A DNA stretch of 9,458 nt, taken from assembly GCA_014383605.1 (NCBI GenBank), contig JACNHM010000484.1, positions 1 through 9,458 of the forward strand, given 5' to 3'. The notes under the pieces were generated by a model. It saw only the letters and a list, made by a program, of their open reading frames with translations. It made no database searches and was not told where the DNA came from. The stretch comes from Chloroflexota bacterium. GTDB lineage: Bacteria; Chloroflexota; Anaerolineae; UBA3071. The stretch's first letter is position 1. Each line of letters starts with the position of its first letter. Shown in pieces: positions 5,831-9,458 of this stretch. The position numbers and the translations under genes were made by a program.

Positions 5831-6276
5831 TCGAAGATCCAGCGATCCGTGTCCCGTGGCCAGGAAATCAGCTCTGCCTCGTCGAAGAACAAGGCCACCT
5901 CGAAGGCGGCCGTCTCCGGGCCGTCGGAGCCGTGCACCAGATTGCGCCCCACCTCCAGGCCGAAGTCGGCCCGAATCGTGCCCGGCGCAGCCTCGGCCGG
6001 CCTGGTAGCGCCCAGCGTCCGCCGCACGATCTCGATGGCCTCTGGCCCTTCCACCACCATGACCACCACGGGGGCGGAGGTGATGTAGCGGATCAGGCCG
6101 GGGAAAAAGGGCTTGCCCTCGTGGATGGCGTAGTGGCGACGGGCCAGCGCTTCGTCTATGTGTATGAGCTTCAGGCCCACGATCTTCAGTCCCCGCCGTT
6201 CCAGGCGGGTGATGATGGGGCCGATCAGGTCGCGTTGCACGGCGTCAGGTTTGATGATGACCAAAGTCCGTTCCAC
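5827..6276 (-). CDS. ndk: Nucleoside diphosphate kinase
   Basis: Ndk transfers the gamma phosphate from ATP to nucleoside diphosphates through a phosphohistidine, balancing cytoplasmic NTP and dNTP pools. The 149-residue product begins VERTLVIIKPDAV, the standard N-terminus with the catalytic Lys (residue 9). It continues with KPFF, APGTIRADFG and NLVHGSD, where His115 is the phosphorylated residue. Length is normal. The start is GTG at 6276-6274, with GGGAGG at 6291-6286 nine bases before it; the reading frame stays open up to 6408, but that extension is coded by repeat DNA and is not translated in my view. The stop TAG (5829-5827) belongs to the end of the neighbouring palindromic repeat. 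A TACAAT box at 6299-6294 is too close to the ribosome site to be a convincing promoter. Confidence 0.96.
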   Translation of the reverse strand: MERTLVIIKPDAVQRDLIGPIITRLERRGLKIVGLKLIHIDEALARRHYAIHEGKPFFPGLIRYITSAPVVVMVVEGPEAIEIVRRTLGATRPAEAAPGTIRADFGLEVGRNLVHGSDGPETAAFEVALFFDEAELISWPRDTDRWIFE

Positions 6277-6343
6277 GTTGTCGTTCCTCCCGCATTGTAT
6301 TGAAAACAGAAAGCAGCTTCCGCTTGAATGCTGCACCTTGATG

Positions 6344-6423
6344 GTGATACGTGATGCGTGATGCGTGATGCGTGAAACGTGACATCTTGCCCGTAGATCA
6401 CGGATCACGCATCACGTCTCACG
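6344..6423. repeat. Inverted array of CGTGATG units between HDAC-family gene and ndk
   Basis: Tandem GTGATGC units run from 6344 to about 6383, and inverted copies run from 6396 to 6423. ACGTGATGCGTGAT (6349-6362) and ATCACGCATCACGT (6404-6417) are perfect 14-bp inverted arms. The array lies downstream of the HDAC-family gene and upstream of ndk, both on the minus strand, so a transcript crossing it would form a long hairpin that might terminate or attenuate read-through. The unit type is a simple intergenic repeat, not a CRISPR: there are no spacers of even length. Confidence 0.75.
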
Positions 6424-6480
6424 CTATCTATCGGCTGCCGCCCGTCTCACCGGAAGCTGTTTCTTGACGAAGATAGAAAC

Positions 6481-7524
6481 TTATACCAGCCGGTGCAGCC
6501 CTTTGAGCTGAAGCAGCAGGGTGTCCAGCGGCGTTTCGTCATAGGGAGAGGGCCCCAAGGGATCCAGCACCTCTCCTTCTTCCGGCGTCAGCTCGCCCAG
6601 CAGCACGCGCAGGGTGTTGAGGATGGCGTGGGCCAGCGCCTGCAGGTGGTAGCCCCCTTCCAGGGTGAAGACCAGGCGGCCACCGCACAGCTCGTCGGCC
6701 ATCGTCTTGAGAGCGTGAGCGAGGTAGACGTAGCCGCTGAGCGAGAGCCGCATCCCCGCCAGAGGGTCCTGCCAGTGCGCATCGTAGCCCGCCGAGACGA
6801 GGATCAACTGAGGCTGGAACCGCTCCGCCAGGGGCCACAGCAGCTCGTCGAAAACGCGCGCGTAGCCCTGATTGCCGACGCCGGGGCGCAGCGGCACGTT
6901 GCAGATGGTGCCCTGTCCCTCCCCCGCGCCGATCTCCCGCCAGTCGCCGCTGCCGGGATAGTAGGGGTACTGGTGCGTGGAGAAGAAGAACACCGACGGA
7001 TCGCTCCAGAAGGTGTCCTGCGTGCCGTTGCCGTGGTGCACGTCGAAATCCACGATGAGCACCCGCTCCACGCCGCCCTCGGCCTGGGCGTAGCGGGCGG
7101 CGATGGCCACGTTGTTGAAGATGCAGAAGCCCATGCCGCGGCCGGTGATGGCGTGGTGGCCCGGCGGCCGCATCAGGTTGAAACCATACGTCGCCTCCCC
7201 CTGCAGCACGGCGTCCACCAGGTTCACCAGGCCGCCGGCCGACAGCAGCGCCGCGTCGTAGGAGCGAGGGGCAACGTAGGTGTCCGGGTCGAGGTGGCCG
7301 CCGCCCCCTTCAGCCATGCGCTGCACCGCTTCCACGTAGGGGGGCGAGTGCACGCGCTGCAGACGTTCCATGCTCACCGGAGTGGCCTCCACCAGAGCCA
7401 TGCGGGCCAGCAGTCCCTGCTGTTCCAGCAGATCCATCGTGCCTCTGAGCCGCTCGCGGTTTTCCGGATGGCCGTAAAGGGTGTGTTCTTGTTCCAGGGG
7501 ATGGTAGCAATAAGCTACGGACAT
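6481..7524 (-). CDS. Histone deacetylase-family hydrolase (AcuC/acetylpolyamine amidohydrolase-like)
   Basis: This 347-residue cytoplasmic zinc hydrolase should remove acetyl groups from protein lysines or small amines such as acetylpolyamines. All catalytic elements are in place: RPPGHHA with His123-His124, DFDVHHGNGTQ with D159, the zinc ligands D161 and H163, the third zinc ligand D248 in SAGYDAH, and the transition-state Tyr292 in LEGGY. The N-terminus contains HPENRERL, the usual opening motif of the family. I chose the ATG at 7524, six bases after GAGG in GAGGTG (7534-7529), rather than the ATG at 7542. A perfect-consensus promoter lies just upstream, so the gene is probably well expressed. 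Bacterial members include AcuC, which controls acetyl-CoA synthetase; no such partner is in this window, so the substrate is open. Confidence 0.93.
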   Translation of the reverse strand: MSVAYCYHPLEQEHTLYGHPENRERLRGTMDLLEQQGLLARMALVEATPVSMERLQRVHSPPYVEAVQRMAEGGGGHLDPDTYVAPRSYDAALLSAGGLVNLVDAVLQGEATYGFNLMRPPGHHAITGRGMGFCIFNNVAIAARYAQAEGGVERVLIVDFDVHHGNGTQDTFWSDPSVFFFSTHQYPYYPGSGDWREIGAGEGQGTICNVPLRPGVGNQGYARVFDELLWPLAERFQPQLILVSAGYDAHWQDPLAGMRLSLSGYVYLAHALKTMADELCGGRLVFTLEGGYHLQALAHAILNTLRVLLGELTPEEGEVLDPLGPSPYDETPLDTLLLQLKGLHRLV

Positions 7525-7562
7525 AGTGCACCTCGTTTCCAACCCTATGATTTGACGCTGGC

Positions 7563-7591
7563 ATTATAGCAGATGCGGCCCGTGATGTCAA
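7563..7591 (-). promoter_or_regulatory. Perfect-consensus promoter of the HDAC-family gene
   Basis: On the minus strand TTGACA (7591-7586), exactly 17 bases, then TATAAT (7568-7563): a full match to the housekeeping sigma consensus. The start near 7556 gives a leader of about 32 bases. The 23-bp repeat at 7595-7617 ends three bases upstream of the -35 box. Confidence 0.8.
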
Positions 7592-7594
7592 TGT

Positions 7595-7617
7595 TGTCAG
7601 CGGAAAAGCGGAAAGAC
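7595..7617. repeat. Second exact copy of the 23-bp CAGCGGAA-type repeat
   Basis: Identical to 155-177 over 23 bases, with core CAGCGGAAAAGCGGAA. Here it lies between the two divergent -35 boxes, three bases from the HDAC-side box and 28 bases from the LysM-side box. No inverted partner arm accompanies this copy. Confidence 0.75.
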
Positions 7618-7645
7618 GTGGTGCGCAAAATCCGGCAAAAACAAC

Positions 7646-7674
7646 TTGACAGGAATCACAGAACGTGTTATACT
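7646..7674 (+). promoter_or_regulatory. Promoter of the second LysM gene
   Basis: TTGACA (7646-7651), 17 bases, then TATACT (7669-7674). The predicted start near 7681 gives a 146-base leader. That leader contains GATACC (7699-7704) and CTTGTG (7714-7719), also found in the other LysM leader, and a small hairpin GGGAGC/GCTCCC (7724-7729/7738-7743) enclosed by GATAC/GTATC (7699-7703/7747-7751). I see no gene in the leader. Confidence 0.75.
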
Positions 7675-7826
7675 CGTTACAGAGTTCCGGCCCCTGGCGA
7701 TACCTTGAGCAGGCTTGTGCAGCGGGAGCCTGGGGGCGCTCCCTCCGTATCTCATTACTCCATCCCCGTTTCGTCACGCTGCTGCGCAAGGGCCGAGGTA
7801 CAGAAGACAGACAGAAGGAGGATGCC

Positions 7827-8744
7827 ATGAAGAGACGATTGCTTTTCCTCAGCCTCATCGCGGTCTTGTTGCTGGCCCTGCTGCCAGCCATGGCCGCGGC
7901 CGCCCCAACAGGATCGGGATGCGTTCCCCTCTACCACCGGGTACAGCGGGGGGAGACCCTCCACAAGATCGCCACCCGCTACGGCGTCAGCATGTGGACC
8001 ATCGCCAGTGCCAACGGCATCAAGAACCTCAATGTCATCTACGTTGGTCAACTGCTGGTCATCCCCTGCGGCACGCCGCCTCCGCCGCCGCCTTCGTGCA
8101 TCCACATCGTGCAACGGGGGGAGTGGTTGAGCACGATTGCTCGCCGCTACGGCGTCAGCGTGACGGCTATCGTGCGGGCCAACGGCCTTTGGAACCCCAA
8201 CTACATCTATCCCGGCCAGCGGCTGGTCATCCCCGGTTGCAAGCCAACGCCGCCGCCACCACCACCGCCGCCACCTCCACCACCGCCGCCATGTCCGCAG
8301 CCTTGCCCGCAGCCCTGTCCACAACCCTGCCCGCAACCTTGCCCGCAGCCCTGTCCGCCGCAGTGCAGCATCACGCCGGCGCATGGCTTCGGCCGCGTGT
8401 GGACCCAGAATGCCCCCGTGCGCCAGAAGCTGGGCTGCCCGAAGGCGGAGGAGTACTCCGTGGGCGGTGCCGAGCAGCAATTCCAGCAGGGCATCGTGAT
8501 CTGGCGGGGGGACAAGGAGAAGGTCATTGTCCTGTATCGCAACGGGAGTTGGGGCACGCACGATGATCCGTGGGACGATTGCCGTTGCTACCAGCCCTTG
8601 ATTCCCAAGCTGGGCTGGCCGACCACGGGCCGCTGCGAGACCAAGGTGTCGGTGCAGGATTTCGAGGGCGGCACCATGCTCTGGACGGTCTGCGGCGGCA
8701 TCTACGTGCTCTACAACGACGGTACCTGGAAACATTACAACTGA
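7827..8744 (+). CDS. Secreted two-LysM protein with polyproline/CPQP linker and LGFP-like C-terminal repeats
   Basis: This 305-residue exported protein probably binds the cell wall through both ends. A signal peptide with a Leu-rich core covers about residues 5-24. LysM domains span about 36-80 and 92-136; each is bracketed by cysteines (C32/C81 and C91/C138), which suggests a disulfide closing each domain. A linker of 14 prolines (142-155) leads into five CPQP units plus CPPQC (156-180). The C-terminal region has two units of about 45 residues, near 198-242 and 257-304, each with K-L-G-x-P, then Q-x-F-x-x-G-x-x-x-W, then V-L-Y-x-x-G-x-W, resembling LGFP wall-binding repeats. There is no catalytic domain, so a structural or adhesive role is inferred. 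The ATG at 7827 follows AAGGAGG (7815-7821) by five bases; the longer open frame from 7665 lacks a ribosome site. Confidence 0.9.
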   Translation: MKRRLLFLSLIAVLLLALLPAMAAAAPTGSGCVPLYHRVQRGETLHKIATRYGVSMWTIASANGIKNLNVIYVGQLLVIPCGTPPPPPPSCIHIVQRGEWLSTIARRYGVSVTAIVRANGLWNPNYIYPGQRLVIPGCKPTPPPPPPPPPPPPPPCPQPCPQPCPQPCPQPCPQPCPPQCSITPAHGFGRVWTQNAPVRQKLGCPKAEEYSVGGAEQQFQQGIVIWRGDKEKVIVLYRNGSWGTHDDPWDDCRCYQPLIPKLGWPTTGRCETKVSVQDFEGGTMLWTVCGGIYVLYNDGTWKHYN

Positions 8745-8810
8745 ACTGCTGACCGCTTCCTGTCGCTGACCGAGGAGAAGATTCGGCTCCTCTAATGTCG
8801 CGCGCTTCGT

Positions 8811-8847
8811 CCTCCCGCGGGTTCCAACCCGCGGGAGGAGTCTTTCT
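8811..8847 (+). terminator. Intrinsic terminator of the second LysM gene
   Basis: CCTCCCGCGGGTT (8811-8823) pairs perfectly with AACCCGCGGGAGG (8826-8838), followed by AGTCTTTCT. The 13-bp GC-rich stem with a following T-rich tract, 66 bases after the stop codon, is a clear rho-independent terminator. A weaker hairpin GAGGAG/CTCCTC (8772-8777/8787-8792) precedes it. Confidence 0.85.
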
Positions 8848-8856
8848 AGCGGTCTT

Positions 8857-8884
8857 TTGCCGCTGGCGCGAGTTGTGGTAGAAT
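8857..8884 (+). promoter_or_regulatory. Possible promoter of the right-hand small gene pair
   Basis: TTGCCG (8857-8862), 16 bases, then TAGAAT (8879-8884). Both boxes are fair rather than strong. Position between a terminator and the GTG at 8937 supports the call. Confidence 0.4.
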
Positions 8885-8936
8885 AGATTGGCAATTCATT
8901 GCCGCTTTTGGGGAACTGGTGGATGGGTGACGCAAG

Positions 8937-9211
8937 GTGACCAATCCGACGATCTATCGCTATCCCAGACAAGTCATCCATAATCCCATAATCCCAATGG
9001 CACCGTCACGCACATCGAGAGAAGCCTGCGGCGCAACGGTGACGTGTCCACCATCGTCAAGGTCAAAGACGCGAGAAGTCATCATCTAGTGGTGTATCAC
9101 CTGGTTTATGATGCAGAAGGCAAGCTGGCACACGGGCCTCACGAGATACCCGGCAGCCGTGATCCAGGCTACCATGAGCCGTTTCCGCCTGGCATCGGGA
9201 GGCAGCCATGA
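8937..9211 (+). pseudogene. Small gene of unknown function, frame broken by an 8-bp tandem duplication
   Basis: From GTG 8937 (GGTGA at 8926-8930, six bases upstream) the frame reads VTNPTIYRYPRQVIHNP and then leaves the sensible reading. From 8996 another frame reads NGTVTHIERSLRRNGDVSTI and on to the TGA at 9209-9211. Exactly between them ATAATCCC is present twice in tandem (8980-8987, 8988-8995). Removing one copy joins both parts into one 88-residue protein without a stop. The downstream half has no good start of its own. I do not recognise the family; the restored product is small, basic in its first half and probably beta-rich (VVYHLVYDAEGK). It could be a dead gene, a phase-variable gene or a sequencing/assembly error. 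The stop overlaps the next start as ATGA, so the two were likely co-translated. Confidence 0.65.
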
Positions 9212-9458
9212 GAGCTGAGCTGAGAGCAGAGACGTTAGCCACGATTGAGGCTTACCTGGCAGGCAGGCTGAGCAAAGAGCAGGCTGCGGCCTGGGCTACG
9301 AAAGCATTCAGCACCGACGAGCTGGTACTTGAGGATGCCCTCACTGCCCTGGCTGGCCTGCACGACGATGACGACCGCTTCGATACTGCCAAAGAAGACC
9401 TGTTCTACTACCGCAACTGCCTGCAGGAGCGGGTGCCCTACATTGTAGCCGTGGAATT
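9208..9458 (+). CDS. Unknown acidic, helical protein, N-terminal part (runs off right edge)
   Basis: ATG 9208 follows GGGAGG (9197-9202) by five bases and overlaps the stop of the preceding small gene as ATGA, so the two form a translationally coupled pair. The 83 visible residues begin MRAELRAETLATIEAYLAGR and are rich in Ala, Glu, Asp and Leu, mostly predicted helix, with an acidic HDDDDRFD patch near residue 53. No signal peptide or membrane segment is present. I do not recognise the family. Coupling of a small basic product to an acidic helical one recalls toxin/antitoxin or toxin/immunity pairs, but this is only a resemblance of layout. Confidence 0.7.
   Translation, partial: MRAELRAETLATIEAYLAGRLSKEQAAAWATKAFSTDELVLEDALTALAGLHDDDDRFDTAKEDLFYYRNCLQERVPYIVAVE

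Noticed and set aside
6277..6408. 44-residue N-terminal extension of Ndk
   Set aside because: The extension is coded by the CGTGATG repeat array, while GTG 6276 has a good ribosome site and matches the family start.
6344..6423. Possible CRISPR array
   Set aside because: Units are contiguous 7-8 bp words in inverted orientation without unique spacers, and no cas gene is present.
6493..7569. Plus-strand open frame opposite the HDAC-family gene
   Set aside because: The minus-strand frame has all zinc ligands and a good start; this one is a codon-bias shadow.
7755..8981. Minus-strand open frame opposite the second LysM gene
   Set aside because: Runs of Arg and Trp come from the complement of the polyproline and CPQP codons, and it crosses a clear terminator.
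8996..9211. Independent small gene in the downstream frame
   Set aside because: No ATG or GTG with a ribosome site opens this frame near its beginning; the first part of the protein lies in the other frame before the 8-bp duplication.

Overview
The window is high-GC bacterial chromosome with seven complete protein genes, two genes cut by the window ends and one frame-broken small gene. The mix suggests a Chloroflexota (Anaerolineae/Caldilineae-like) genome: secreted LysM proteins with Pro-rich linkers, an HDAC-family hydrolase, a Zn-ribbon methylase-like protein, and intergenic spaces full of short palindromic or tandem repeats such as GTAGGGGCAGGCCTTGCGCC. This placement is inference from style, not from a marker gene.

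Layout, left to right. (1) The first codons of a minus-strand pyruvate kinase gene. (2) A 393-bp divergent spacer with a promoter for each side, a repeat cluster and a strongly structured leader RNA. (3) A secreted protein with three LysM domains and an L,D-transpeptidase domain (+). (4) A convergent NAD-dependent sugar-nucleotide epimerase (-). (5) A divergent, large, degenerate DNA-methylase-like protein (+). (6) The ribosome silencing factor RsfS (+), apparently started from CTG. (7) A 14-bp hairpin terminator and a repeat element that reaches into the stop codon of the convergent nucleoside diphosphate kinase gene (-). (8) An inverted tandem repeat, then an HDAC/acetylpolyamine amidohydrolase-family gene (-). 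(9) A divergent spacer with a perfect-consensus promoter for the hydrolase and a near-consensus one for (10) a second secreted LysM protein (+) with polyproline, CPQP repeats and two LGFP-like units, closed by a 13-bp hairpin terminator. (11) A small gene of unknown function broken by an 8-bp tandem duplication, overlapping by ATGA with (12) another unknown gene running off the right end.

Most genes look like single housekeeping or envelope transcription units rather than one pathway. The two LysM proteins are the common theme: both are exported and probably bind peptidoglycan. Their upstream regions share an exact 23-bp repeat, similar promoters and a GATACC...CTTGTG pair early in the leader. 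No complete defence system, phage, IS element, CRISPR array, tRNA or rRNA is visible. The best candidates for new biology are the leader RNA before the L,D-transpeptidase gene, which can pair with its own Shine-Dalgarno sequence, the 8-bp duplication in the right-hand gene pair, and the degenerate methylase-like protein.
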